From NCBI RefSeq assembly GCF_001812805.1, contig NZ_KV810519.1, positions 139,357-203,356 on the forward strand: 64,000 bases of DNA. The letters run 5' to 3'. Numbering within the stretch: the stretch's first letter is position 1; each line of letters opens with the position of its first letter. A model generated the notes under the pieces. It searched no databases and was not told the origin of the DNA. It worked only from the letters and a program-made list of their open reading frames with translations. Positions 11,363-20,892 of the stretch are shown piece after piece. The stretch is from Corynebacterium sp. HMSC078H07. GTDB taxonomy: Bacteria; Actinomycetota; Actinomycetes; Mycobacteriales; Mycobacteriaceae. The translations under genes and the position numbers were made by a program.

Positions 11363-12262
11363 ATGAGTTTCACCATCGCCTCAATCAACGTCAATGGCAT
11401 CCGCGCGGCCTGCAAACAGCGCAATGACGACAACCCCGGTATGAATGCGTGGCTGGAGACCACGCCTGCCGACGTCGTCCTTATGCAGGAGGTGCGCGCC
11501 AACCCCGAGCAGACCCAGAAGGCCCTGGCCCCAGCCCTGGAGGCTGGATGGAACCTGGTTCAGGCCGAATCCGCCGCGAAGGGTCGTGCGGGCGTGGGCA
11601 TCCTATCGAAGCATGCGCTTGGCGACGTCTCCGTGGGCTTCGGCTCCTTCGCCGAATCCGGCCGTTTCATCGCCGCCACCGTGGAAGGTGTCCGCGTGGC
11701 TTCTTTGTACCTGCCTTCCGGTGATGTGGATTCCCCGAAGCAGGATGAAAAGTACCTCTTCTTGGATGAGTTCTCTGAGGTTTTGGATGACATGGCTGAG
11801 GCCTACCCGGAGGCCGTCATCGGTGGCGACTGGAACATCTGCCACCGTGCCCAGGACTTGAAGAACAACAAGGCCAACGAGAAGAAGTCCGGCCACCTGC
11901 CGGAGGAGCGCGCCTTCATGGACCGCGTCTTTGGCTCCTTCCCAGATGCTGAACCCCAGGCTAAGAAGGGGCTCGGGGACTGGCTCGGCGTGGTGGACTA
12001 TGACGCGAAGACCACGTGGGAGGCGACTGCGGACCCGCAGTGGTTTGACGTCGCCAGGCGCCTGCACCCGGAGGCGGACGGGCCCTACACGTGGTGGACC
12101 TACCGCGGCCAGGCCTTCAACAACGACGCCGGGTGGCGCATTGACTATCAGGCCGCCACGAAGGCCATGCTGGAGCGCGCACAGCGCACCTGGGTGGAGA
12201 AGGCACCGACGGTGGAGCAGCGCTGGTCTGACCACTCTCCGCTTCTCGTCGAGTATAAGTAG
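11363..12262 (+). CDS. xthA: Exodeoxyribonuclease III (AP endonuclease family)
   Basis: 299 residues of the exonuclease-endonuclease-phosphatase fold. The N-terminal IASINVNGIRA carries the metal-binding Asn, LMQEVRA the metal-ligand Glu, VIGGDWNICHRAQDLKN the catalytic Asp and Asn pair, and RIDYQ plus WSDHSPL the C-terminal Asp and His. It removes abasic sites and 3'-blocking groups in base excision repair. It follows the MFS gene by 10 bp. Confidence 0.95.
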   Translation: MSFTIASINVNGIRAACKQRNDDNPGMNAWLETTPADVVLMQEVRANPEQTQKALAPALEAGWNLVQAESAAKGRAGVGILSKHALGDVSVGFGSFAESGRFIAATVEGVRVASLYLPSGDVDSPKQDEKYLFLDEFSEVLDDMAEAYPEAVIGGDWNICHRAQDLKNNKANEKKSGHLPEERAFMDRVFGSFPDAEPQAKKGLGDWLGVVDYDAKTTWEATADPQWFDVARRLHPEADGPYTWWTYRGQAFNNDAGWRIDYQAATKAMLERAQRTWVEKAPTVEQRWSDHSPLLVEYK

Positions 12263-12326
12263 CCGAATACAAGTAGTGGTACGATAAGTCCGAATTAACG
12301 TCCTTTCTATATCGCAGGAGATGCTC

Positions 12327-12518
12327 ATGACCCGCGCACTCATCTTTTTTGTCCTCGGCGCAATTCTGCTCGCCCTGGGTATCTGGTGGTGGACCATTGT
12401 TGGCCCGTCCTTCGCCTTCCTTGGACCGATTGTCCTCCAGGGCGTCGGTGGTGCATTCATGGTGGCCGGTTTCGCGGTCATGATGGACGTTATTAGCCCG
12501 ACCTCCCGCAAGATTTAA
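12327..12518 (+). CDS. Small two-helix membrane protein, unknown function
   Basis: 63 residues from ATG 12327, which sits 6 bp after AGGAG (12316-12320); the alternative ATG at 12321 abuts the Shine-Dalgarno sequence and is less likely. Two hydrophobic segments (ALIFFVLGAILLALGIWWW and a Gly-rich second helix) span nearly the whole protein, with a short basic tail SRKI. Small membrane proteins of this layout are common next to trpS in corynebacteria as I recall, but no function is known to me. Confidence 0.7.
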   Translation: MTRALIFFVLGAILLALGIWWWTIVGPSFAFLGPIVLQGVGGAFMVAGFAVMMDVISPTSRKI

Positions 12519-12559
12519 GGCCCACAACGCCGCGCGGAGGCGGCGGCAGAGTAGAGTAG

Positions 12560-13600
<1,041 letters not shown>

Positions 13601-13652
13601 GTTGGTTAGCATGTGAGGGACGTTTAATAGACAACATAAAAGGGGTGTGCCC

Positions 13653-14735
13653 GTGGCACCAACGACACGCACTGATGAGAAGAAGACCGATGAATACGGT
13701 ATCGAGCGCGCGCACGCTGATGAACCGGGTGCGGTAGACAAGGCCCGTGAGAAGTCTGGCTTCATCGACCACATTATGAAGATGCTGGACCGCTACGGCA
13801 GCCAAGGCGGCAATCAGTTTGCCGCGGGTATCACCTACTTCTCGGTTCTGGCTATCTTCCCGATTTTCATGCTCGTTGTCGCCGGTGCGGCTACGGTGCT
13901 GGCCAACCGCCCAGACTTGATGCAGCAGCTGGAAGAACAGATTGCCAACTCTGTTTCGGGTGATCTCGGTGATTCCATAACTGAGCTGCTGAAGACGGCC
14001 ATTGATAAGCGCGGTGCCATGTACGGCATCGGTGGTCTGACCACCCTGTGGTCCGGATTGGGCTGGATGAACAACCTGCGCATCGGTATTTCTGCAATGT
14101 GGATGCAGGATCCTACTGACGCTCCTGGCAACTTTGTGACCAAGAAGCTCAGCGACCTGCTGGGTCTTATCGGTCTGCTTGTCGCCTTGGTGATTGCATT
14201 CGGCGTTACCGCGGCTGGTTCTTCTGGTTTGACCCAGAAGGTCTTTGAATGGGTAGGTATTGATGCCTTCCCAGGCATGGATGCAGTGCTTGTTGTGGCC
14301 GGTATTGTCATTGGCCTCATCGCGAACTTCTTCGTCTTCTGGTGGATGGTGGCCTTCCTGCCACGCACCAAGGTGCCCACCAAGTCTGGTCTTATCGGTG
14401 CGCTTATCGGCGCTGTGATCTTTGAGGTCCTGAAGCAGCTGTCCACCGTCATCATGTCTTCGGCGACTGGCAACCCGGCGGGCGCAGTCTTTGGACCGGT
14501 CATCGTCCTCATGGTTGTCATGTACCTGGTGTGGCGCGTCGTGCTCTACGTATCTGCCTGGACCGCCACCACCGAGGAATCCCTTGAGCTGCTCGAGCCG
14601 CCAGTCCCAGCCCAGGCAGTCATCCGCGTACGCAACGAAATCAAGAAGGGCCCGAACACGGGCGTAACCCTGGGCGCAGGTGCTGCCCTGGGTGCGGTTG
14701 CTGCCAGCGCTGTGGCCCTGCTGCGTCGAAAGTAG
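13653..14735 (+). CDS. YihY/BrkB (YhjD) family inner membrane protein
   Basis: About 360 residues with six hydrophobic segments, including FAAGITYFSVLAIFPIFMLVVAG and FVFWWMVAFLPRTKVP, characteristic of the YihY/BrkB family (formerly annotated as RNase BN). The GTG at 13653 is preferred over GTG 13647 because AAAGGGG (13639-13645) gives a normal 7-bp spacing. The N-terminal 45 residues are charged and cytoplasmic; the C-terminal helix ends in LLRRK. The role is unsettled; in mycobacteria YhjD has been linked to lipid transport across the membrane, which is relevant to mycolate bacteria but is an inference here. The RDD gene starts 4 bp after its stop. Confidence 0.85.
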   Translation: MAPTTRTDEKKTDEYGIERAHADEPGAVDKAREKSGFIDHIMKMLDRYGSQGGNQFAAGITYFSVLAIFPIFMLVVAGAATVLANRPDLMQQLEEQIANSVSGDLGDSITELLKTAIDKRGAMYGIGGLTTLWSGLGWMNNLRIGISAMWMQDPTDAPGNFVTKKLSDLLGLIGLLVALVIAFGVTAAGSSGLTQKVFEWVGIDAFPGMDAVLVVAGIVIGLIANFFVFWWMVAFLPRTKVPTKSGLIGALIGAVIFEVLKQLSTVIMSSATGNPAGAVFGPVIVLMVVMYLVWRVVLYVSAWTATTEESLELLEPPVPAQAVIRVRNEIKKGPNTGVTLGAGAALGAVAASAVALLRRK

Positions 14736-14739
14736 GCTT

Positions 14740-15549
14740 GTGCTTCCCGAAACCCCTGCACCGAACCTGTATACCCACTTCACCCTGGACCCGCAGGCGA
14801 CGTCGAACGACCTTGGCGTGCAGCTCGCGGCTGCCGACGCCAACCTAGAAGACATCGGCTACATCCCCGAGGATGTCGAGCGCCAAGAGATAGCGGTGGC
14901 CGCCCGCATTCTGTGCGAGCCGTCGTCCCGCGCCACCTACGATCAGGGCCTTGAGAGCGGGCGCCAGCCAACGTGGCGCCAACTGGAAGAGTTCGCGGAA
15001 ACGGGGCGCTGGCGCACTGAAGCTTCGAGTACAGACGCTTCGAGTACAGAAGCTTCCAGCGCAGAGAGCTTTAGCCCCGAATCTCAGCCTGTTTCTGTCG
15101 ACCCCAGCCCGGCTCCGTCTCAGGACTCCCAGCGCGCTACCCCCGGCAACCGCGTGCTTATGGCGATTCTCGATTACATCATTGCAGCCGTCGTCGTCTC
15201 AGCCGTCGTGAGCTTCGGCCTCTCTGATCCCAATGCGCACGCCGCCCTCGTGATGGGCGCGTCCAGCCTGTTTACCGTGGCCTACTACCTTGTCTCCGAG
15301 GTCTACCTCGGTGCCACGCCCGCAAAGCTGATCGCTGGTTATACCGTCCGTGATGTGACAACACACAAGAATCTCACCTGGCAACAGAGCATTAAGCGCA
15401 ACTGGTGGCGTGTGGCCTCCCTCGTGCCGCTCATTGGACCACTTGTGGCTTTGGTTGGCGCGCTTTACGTGGTCACCACCATTGGCCCTAAGAACGCGCT
15501 GCGCGGCCAGCACGACATCATGGCTAACGCCGAAGTAGTGAAAAAGTAG
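14740..15549 (+). CDS. RDD-domain membrane protein with J-like N-terminus and Ser-rich linker
   Basis: 269 residues from GTG 14740, 4 bp after the previous stop, so translationally linked. Residues 1-85 resemble a small helical J-like module (YTHFTLDPQAT... ATYDQGLESG). Residues 93-130 form a Ser/Thr/Glu linker containing three 5-residue units EASST, DASST, EASSA. The C-terminal RDD domain has three hydrophobic helices and the RDD-type motif LGATPAKLIAGYTVRD. Function unknown; RDD proteins are implicated in transport. The 3' end overlaps the convergent dac gene by 26 bp. Confidence 0.75.
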   Translation: MLPETPAPNLYTHFTLDPQATSNDLGVQLAAADANLEDIGYIPEDVERQEIAVAARILCEPSSRATYDQGLESGRQPTWRQLEEFAETGRWRTEASSTDASSTEASSAESFSPESQPVSVDPSPAPSQDSQRATPGNRVLMAILDYIIAAVVVSAVVSFGLSDPNAHAALVMGASSLFTVAYYLVSEVYLGATPAKLIAGYTVRDVTTHKNLTWQQSIKRNWWRVASLVPLIGPLVALVGALYVVTTIGPKNALRGQHDIMANAEVVKK

Positions 15550-16750
15550 CCACGACCACCACGAGCAAGGCGACGAGCCCCGCCACCATCCAACCGATCC
15601 AGCCCTGCGAGTCCTCGAACGATGAGGATGAGCGGGGCTGAGTCGTTGCTGGGGCCTCGGTAGAGGTAGGCGGAGTGGGTGTCGGAACGACTGTCGTTTC
15701 CTCAGCCGCCTGCGCTGAGAAATCCTCCAGCTGGCCTACGCCATGGCCGGGGGTGACGGTGTAGGATTCGTCGAGAAGCATCTGCGCCTGCTCCCACGCC
15801 CTAAAGCCGTGATCGACGGTGGTGTCCAGGATGACGGCCTGGAGGCGGCGCCCGTCGCGATCAATGGCACCGACGAAGGTGTGCTGTGCGTCCTCGGTAT
15901 AGCCGGTCTTGCCGCCGATGCCATCGGGATCATTGAGGTAGAGCCCGTTGTCATTCCAGAGTTCGTAACCGGGCATCTCGCCCCAGCCGGGAAAATCCAC
16001 GTGTTCGGTGTCGACGATGCGCGCAAAGGTGTCATTGGCAAAAGCCTCGCGATAGATGAGCGAGATATCCGCGGCAGACGTCGACATTCCCGCGGCATCG
16101 AGCCCCGAGTAACTCGCCGCGACGGTGGAGCGCGTGCCAATCTCGCGAGCCTTCTCATTCACCTTACGGAGGGCGTCCTCGTCGCCACCCAGCGCGGTTG
16201 CGAGGGCATGGGCGGCATCGTTGCCTGAGGCCATGAGCAGGCCCTGCAACAGTTGCTCCACCGTGTAGGTGCCCTCCGGCCCAATGCCAACGGCGGAACC
16301 TTCGACAGAAGCGTCTTCCATCGTGGCGGTAATGCGCTGGTCTAACGGGAGCTCCTCAATCACCACGAGCGCCAGCAGGGCTTTGATGATTGAGGCTGGG
16401 CGGTAGCGCCCATTGGGGTCCTTCATCGCGATGATCTCACCCGAGTCAAGGTCACTGACCATCCAGGCTGAGGCCACAACGTCTTTGTTGACCTTAAAAC
16501 CACGCGGCGCCGTGACCCCGCAGGCGGCGCCGTCCACTGGCGGCAGGGGAGTAGGCGTGGCCTGGCCGGGGGCGAGCTCCTCAGAGGTCGTGCTCGGTTC
16601 GGCCGGGACGAGCGAGTGCGGGCAGGAATCAGTATCGGGTGCTGTGGTACGGGTGGGCAGGGACGATGATGTCTCGTCGGATTCCTCCGCGTACGCCGGT
16701 GGGGTGATGAGCAGCGTGAGGGTAGCGATAAGCGCGAAGACATGTTTCAT
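15524..16750 (-). CDS. D-alanyl-D-alanine carboxypeptidase (S11, DacC/PBP5-like), membrane-anchored
   Basis: 408 residues from ATG 16750, which gives a classic signal peptide (MKHVFALIATLTLLITPPAYAEES); an upstream in-frame ATG would add an implausible charged leader. S11 active-site motifs are present: SIIK for SxxK, SGN in MASGNDAA, and KTG in IGGKTGYTEDA. A Thr/Pro-rich spacer precedes a C-terminal membrane helix (MVAGLVALLVVVVATF) and LLRR. It trims the terminal D-Ala from peptidoglycan stem peptides outside the membrane. Only about 30 bp separate its start from the divergent ADA-like gene. Confidence 0.93.
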   Translation of the reverse strand: MKHVFALIATLTLLITPPAYAEESDETSSSLPTRTTAPDTDSCPHSLVPAEPSTTSEELAPGQATPTPLPPVDGAACGVTAPRGFKVNKDVVASAWMVSDLDSGEIIAMKDPNGRYRPASIIKALLALVVIEELPLDQRITATMEDASVEGSAVGIGPEGTYTVEQLLQGLLMASGNDAAHALATALGGDEDALRKVNEKAREIGTRSTVAASYSGLDAAGMSTSAADISLIYREAFANDTFARIVDTEHVDFPGWGEMPGYELWNDNGLYLNDPDGIGGKTGYTEDAQHTFVGAIDRDGRRLQAVILDTTVDHGFRAWEQAQMLLDESYTVTPGHGVGQLEDFSAQAAEETTVVPTPTPPTSTEAPATTQPRSSSSFEDSQGWIGWMVAGLVALLVVVVATFSLLRR

Positions 16751-16780
16751 AACGTGCTTAATCCTAGACCCCGTCCTAGG

Positions 16781-17650
16781 ATGAACCCCATGCATGACGC
16801 ACCTTTGATTAGCCCCGAAAACAAGGACTCTGGAGCCGAAATTTTCGCCTCCCTGCCCAAGGTCACGCTGTTCGTACAGCTGCCGGCGGATGCTTCCACC
16901 CCGGAGGAGCTGCGCGCGGCCACTCGTTCCGTGGTGCAGGCGCTTGTCGACGACCACGTGGTCTACGCCGAACTCCGCCTCCCCGCCGACTCGTTCCCCT
17001 TCTCACGCGATGAGGCCCTGGCGGCAGCCGCTCAAGGTCTTGAGGTGCCGGGGATCGATGCGCGATTGGTTGTGCACGGAGAATCCTCCGAGCATGCGGC
17101 GGGTGTAGTCCTAAGCGATTTCACGAAGGCCCCGGCGCTGCGCGAGGAGTTCATTCCGTGGGAGTTCGATGCTGCGTCTTATGACGACGCGGTGGCTGCC
17201 GTGCGTGCGGGTGCCACCCGCCTTGTTCACGCGACGGATCTCATTGATGATTTCAGCGCTGACCTTGATGGTGTTCGCCCGGGTAAGGCGTCGGCATGGG
17301 TACGTGATCGCCGCATTGCTCTGACTTTCGCGCCCCTTGAGGAGCTTCCGGCCGAGGAGCTCGCCGACCACCCCCTGCCGCTTTTGCAGCAGCTCGGCTT
17401 CACCTGCACCGTCGCGGGCGACAAGCTCAGCGATGTCTTCGTGGCGCTCAGTGAGACCTTTGGTTACGGCCTGGAGGAGTTCTTCGACCTGACCATCAAG
17501 GCCATCGAGAACTCCTTCGCTAGTGAGGAGGACCGTCAGCGCCTCATCGAAGAGGAAATCCTGCCCGCATATGAAGACCTCGCGGACCCGGAGTTTGCTG
17601 AAGACGCTGACGTTGCAGACGACGAAGAAGACCTCTCCGCCGCTGACTAG
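16781..17650 (+). CDS. Adenosine deaminase-like protein with eroded active site
   Basis: About 289 residues (ATG 16781; ATG 16790 also possible, neither with a good ribosome site, so perhaps leaderless). The order of segments follows adenosine deaminase: LPKVTLFVQLP where the family has the metal-binding HxH, VVYAELRLPADSF matching the YaElR segment, RLVHA where RIGHG is expected, HPLPLLQQLGF, and a helix with IENSFASEEDRQ. The HxH pair is replaced (FVQL), the HAGE-type catalytic Glu segment is unrecognisable, and the TDDP motif reads AGDKL. It is therefore probably not a deaminase. The C-terminus is a highly acidic tail (EDADVADDEEDL). Confidence 0.65.
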   Translation: MNPMHDAPLISPENKDSGAEIFASLPKVTLFVQLPADASTPEELRAATRSVVQALVDDHVVYAELRLPADSFPFSRDEALAAAAQGLEVPGIDARLVVHGESSEHAAGVVLSDFTKAPALREEFIPWEFDAASYDDAVAAVRAGATRLVHATDLIDDFSADLDGVRPGKASAWVRDRRIALTFAPLEELPAEELADHPLPLLQQLGFTCTVAGDKLSDVFVALSETFGYGLEEFFDLTIKAIENSFASEEDRQRLIEEEILPAYEDLADPEFAEDADVADDEEDLSAAD

Positions 17651-17672
17651 GCGCTGATTAACGAGGCGCTCA

Positions 17673-18911
17673 TTAGAAGCGCGAGAAGCGCTTGGTCAGC
17701 ATCTCTTCCAAGCCCTTCCAGGATTCCGCGTGCTCGGTGTAGGGCTTGGACGGAACATAACCCGCATGCTCGGTGGAACCCAGCATGTAGCCCAGGTAGT
17801 CCTGGAAGCGCGGGTTCTGCAGCATGTAGGAGTTGATGGAATCATCGCCAGCCCAGTCGGCGGCATCGGCGCAGATTTCATAGCAGCGGCCCATCTGGTC
17901 GCTATCAACAGACTCGGGACCCTTCTCAATGTCACGGACGATGCCATTGAAGGTGTACTGGTTATCCGGGTGAACGGTGACCTCGAGCTCGCCCGCATTG
18001 GCTGCAGCAACGACTTCTTCCCAGGTGGAGACCTTCGCTAGGTCGTGGTCATCGTTTTCCATGATCCAGCGGGTGAGTACCTTGGAGGTAGGGAAGGTGA
18101 AGATTTCGCCCCACTTACCCAAGAAGACCGGCTTGCCATCCAGGTAGGTGCGCAAGGTGTAGACCGACTTCTGGTTAGCGGTGATCTTGACCGGGTCAAT
18201 ACCGGCAGCAGCCCACGGGGAGCTGTCGTACGGGTCAGCTGCCTCAGCGGCGGCCTTTCGCTCTTCTTCGGCCTTCTTGCGGGCCTCGGCAGCAGCTTCC
18301 GTGGCCGCGGAGATGCGGGTAGCCGCGTTTGCCGTGGCATCGTCAGCAAAGTCTGCGGAGGGCACGACCTTGACTACCTTGTCGAGGTCCTCAATAACCT
18401 CGCGCCAGTTCGCGAGAACGACGCTGCCCACGCCAGACCACTCGTTCATACCTGCATCGCCGGCGTAATGATCCGCTCCGCGCGCAGGGTTGCGCAGGAT
18501 AGAGTGCGAGGCAAAGAAAATAACCGTGTGCTCTGCGGCGGAGACCTCAGCGAGAGCATGGGCAATCTCCAAACAGCGAGCTACCGAGGATACGTTCTCG
18601 TGGCTGGGGCGGCCAGCCAGGTACTTCGGCATTCCGACGAGGTCATAGACGTGCTTCTTGTCCGGCACGACTCGGTCCGCAGCCTGGGAGTTAAAGACTT
18701 CCCACTTGGGGTGGTCAAGCAGGTCATGCTTCTTGTCTGATTCGAGGAAGCACAGCATGTCGGCTTCGGTGTGGAACAACAAGACAGACTCATCATCGCC
18801 AAGGAAGGCCTGCCATTCGGAACCATTCTGACGCCACTTCGGCGCCCATAGGGTATAGAAATCGCCCTCAGACAAAGAGAGCTGGACGGGGACAATCGCG
18901 CGTGTGTTCAT
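17673..18911 (-). CDS. Conserved hypothetical protein with internal duplication
   Basis: 412 residues, no signal peptide or membrane helix. Two similar halves are visible. The first has YTLWAPKW...AFLGDDESVLLFHTEADMLCFLE then YDLVGMPKYLAGRP and RCLEIAHALAE. The second has YTLRTYLDGKPVFLG...IFTFPTSKVLTRWIME then YTFNGIVRDIEKGP and RCYEICADAADWA. They are joined by an Ala/Glu/Lys helix (EAAAEARKKAEEERKAAAEAA), probably a coiled coil. I do not recognise a function. The start ATG is followed by a hydrophilic N-terminus. It ends 23 bp from the convergent ADA-like gene. Confidence 0.7.
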   Translation of the reverse strand: MNTRAIVPVQLSLSEGDFYTLWAPKWRQNGSEWQAFLGDDESVLLFHTEADMLCFLESDKKHDLLDHPKWEVFNSQAADRVVPDKKHVYDLVGMPKYLAGRPSHENVSSVARCLEIAHALAEVSAAEHTVIFFASHSILRNPARGADHYAGDAGMNEWSGVGSVVLANWREVIEDLDKVVKVVPSADFADDATANAATRISAATEAAAEARKKAEEERKAAAEAADPYDSSPWAAAGIDPVKITANQKSVYTLRTYLDGKPVFLGKWGEIFTFPTSKVLTRWIMENDDHDLAKVSTWEEVVAAANAGELEVTVHPDNQYTFNGIVRDIEKGPESVDSDQMGRCYEICADAADWAGDDSINSYMLQNPRFQDYLGYMLGSTEHAGYVPSKPYTEHAESWKGLEEMLTKRFSRF

Positions 18912-18922
18912 GGGGAAACAGT

Positions 18923-19792
18923 CTACCCTGTGGGCCTCCAGAAGCCTTTGAAAGCCATCCCCATGTTGTTGGTGCGCAATGGCCCAGTCTGTACCGGGCT
19001 TCCCGCTTCAACGATTTGTCCGTCGCCGGAGTACATGGCGACGTGCCCGTCCCACACCACGAGGTCACCTGGCTGTAGCTCTTCGGCGCTGACTTGCCGG
19101 CCCACTGTTTGGCTTTCCGCGGTTCGGGGCAGCTCTACTCCGGCCTGCCGCCACGCCCACTGCGTCAGCCCCGAACAATCGAAGCTCCCGTTGCCCGTTC
19201 CTCCCCATCCATAAGGAGTTCCCACCTGCGATAGGGCTGCCTGTGCTGCGGCCTGTCCCTGCTCGGAACCGCCTTCGACTGCAGGTTCCCTAAGCGCATG
19301 GCGCGCCACGGTGACATCAGTGCTGTCCTGGCGGCCGCGGACTGCGGGCCGTACGGCACGCTGGCCGATCGGCACTAGGGGAGCGGCTGCCTGGAGTAGT
19401 TCCCCAGCAAGGCGTTTAATGCGCATCATGGCTTTGCCTATGTACTCCATGGCCAGAGCTTGCAGTGCGGAACGTGCAGCGGCCTGCGCTGCTGGGTTCG
19501 GGATAAGTAATCCAAGGGTGAGCGGAAGGCCGCGCTGTAACAGCTCGAATCCAAGCCCCACGAGATCCCGAATTGTTGCCGAAATCAAACTCCGCGCAGA
19601 GCCCAGTGCCGAATGCACGGTGGAGATGTCCTCGGTGGCCTGCCGGGAGACGTCGAAAAGCGCCTGCGGATCTCCATGCGCAATCTCCGCCAAGGGGCCC
19701 GCAGCAGTGAGGTCCGGTACGGTGGGCAATCCCACATTAGGCAGTTGTGCTGGCTGCATCCGGGCGATCTGGGCAATAGCTGATTCCAACAT
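18923..19792 (-). CDS. NlpC/P60 family cell-wall endopeptidase
   Basis: 289 residues from ATG 19792, which overlaps the upstream stop as TGATG; GTG/ATG positions further upstream lie inside the neighbour. The N-terminal 190 residues are helical and Ala-rich without a signal peptide. The C-terminal NlpC/P60 domain has TPYGWGG, the catalytic Cys in FDCSGLTQWAW, the His in DGHVAMY and a distal polar residue region, so it should cleave peptidoglycan peptide stems if exported. Absence of a signal peptide together with the coupled small helical protein suggests a non-Sec route or an adaptor; this is an inference. Confidence 0.85.
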   Translation of the reverse strand: MLESAIAQIARMQPAQLPNVGLPTVPDLTAAGPLAEIAHGDPQALFDVSRQATEDISTVHSALGSARSLISATIRDLVGLGFELLQRGLPLTLGLLIPNPAAQAAARSALQALAMEYIGKAMMRIKRLAGELLQAAAPLVPIGQRAVRPAVRGRQDSTDVTVARHALREPAVEGGSEQGQAAAQAALSQVGTPYGWGGTGNGSFDCSGLTQWAWRQAGVELPRTAESQTVGRQVSAEELQPGDLVVWDGHVAMYSGDGQIVEAGSPVQTGPLRTNNMGMAFKGFWRPTG

Positions 19793-20076
19793 CACAGACC
19801 CCCACACGCACTGGCGAGCGCATTGTCGGCATCCTCAGCCTCACGCGCCATGCGGAAACTAGACTCCGCCACCGCAGCGGCATCGGCTCTGACCTGGGTA
19901 AGGCGAGCAGATAGGTTTTCTAAGGCAGCGTCGAGTGCACTCGTAAACCCCTGCAAGACAGGGTCATTCGGCAGCTCAGGAGGAGGGGTAGGGGAGCCCT
20001 GGGCGGCCTCAGCAAGCTCGTACGCCAAACGGCGCGCGTATTCGGTATCAATGGCAAAGGTATCGAAGTCAGTCAT
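19792..20076 (-). CDS. Small helical protein, possibly ESX/EspC-like, coupled to the NlpC/P60 gene
   Basis: 94 residues, mostly two amphipathic helices (YARRLAYELAEAA and SALDAALENLSARLTQVRADAAAVAESSFRMA) separated by a Pro-rich turn. Length and helix pattern recall the EspC/DUF2580 or WXG100-like partners of type VII secretion, but no WxG motif or YxxxD/E export signal at the expected C-terminal place is evident. It overlaps the NlpC/P60 start by one base, so the two are translationally coupled. Confidence 0.55.
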   Translation of the reverse strand: MTDFDTFAIDTEYARRLAYELAEAAQGSPTPPPELPNDPVLQGFTSALDAALENLSARLTQVRADAAAVAESSFRMAREAEDADNALASACGGL

Positions 20077-20137
20077 GTCCTATTAGACTGCCCAACCTGC
20101 CAATCGGTTCCCGCCCAACTCTTATAGAGTGGTGGAC

Positions 20138-20773
20138 ATGGATATCCACGTTGTAGACCACCCCCTCGCCACATCCCGTCTCACCCTTATGCGCGATGCC
20201 CGCAGCGACAACGCCGCTTTCCGCGCTGCACTGCGTGACCTCGGCGCCATGCTCGTTTACGAGGCGGCCCGCGACCTCCCCGTTGAGCATTTCGACTGTG
20301 CGACTCCTGTCGCCACTGCGGACGGCACGCGCCTGCAGGATCCGCCGATTGTCGTCCCCATCATTCGCGCTGGCCTGGGCATGGTCGACCCGGCTCTGTC
20401 GATGATTCCTGATGCCCAGGTGGGATTCATTGGCATGGCGCGTGATGAGACGACGCACCAGCCGGTCCCGTACCTTGAAGCCTTGCCGGAGGATCTCAGC
20501 GGTCGCAGTGTTTTCGTTGTCGACCCTATGCTCGCCACGGGTGGCTCCCTACTGCATTCCCTCAAGCTGTTGGCAGATCGCGGTGCCACGGATATCACCG
20601 CCATTTGTATGGTCTCCGCGCAGCCGGGCGTTGATGCCCTCGCCAACTCTGGCCTGCCGGTTCGCCTCGTGACTGCGGCTATCGACCCCGAGCTCAACGA
20701 CGATGCCTACATCGTTCCAGGTTTGGGCGACGCTGGCGACCGCCTGTACGGTCCGCGCAATATCGATCTTTAA
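20138..20773 (+). CDS. upp: Uracil phosphoribosyltransferase
   Basis: 211 residues from ATG 20138 ([20 protein letters not shown]), matching the C. glutamicum start; a GTG nine bases upstream is open but less likely. It converts uracil and PRPP to UMP in pyrimidine salvage. The PRPP-binding loop is [10 protein letters not shown], and [13 protein letters not shown] and the C-terminal YGPRNIDL are diagnostic. A TATAGA hexamer lies just upstream (20124-20129), consistent with a very short leader. Confidence 0.97.
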   Translation: MDIHVVDHPLATSRLTLMRDARSDNAAFRAALRDLGAMLVYEAARDLPVEHFDCATPVATADGTRLQDPPIVVPIIRAGLGMVDPALSMIPDAQVGFIGMARDETTHQPVPYLEALPEDLSGRSVFVVDPMLATGGSLLHSLKLLADRGATDITAICMVSAQPGVDALANSGLPVRLVTAAIDPELNDDAYIVPGLGDAGDRLYGPRNIDL

Positions 20774-20845
20774 AAGGCGCCCTGGGAAACCGCAGACCAC
20801 TCAGTATATCTACTGTCTGACCTGCCCGACTAACTGAACCGCATG

Positions 20846-20859
20846 GTCTAGTTGTAGAC
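20846..20859 (+). promoter_or_regulatory. Small palindrome upstream of the M20 amidohydrolase
   Basis: GTCTA and TAGAC flank GTTG, about 34 bp before the GTG start. It could be an operator; no regulator is identifiable. Confidence 0.3.
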
Positions 20860-20892
20860 TCTTCCCCATAGAAAACCACGGAGGAGGAAGCA

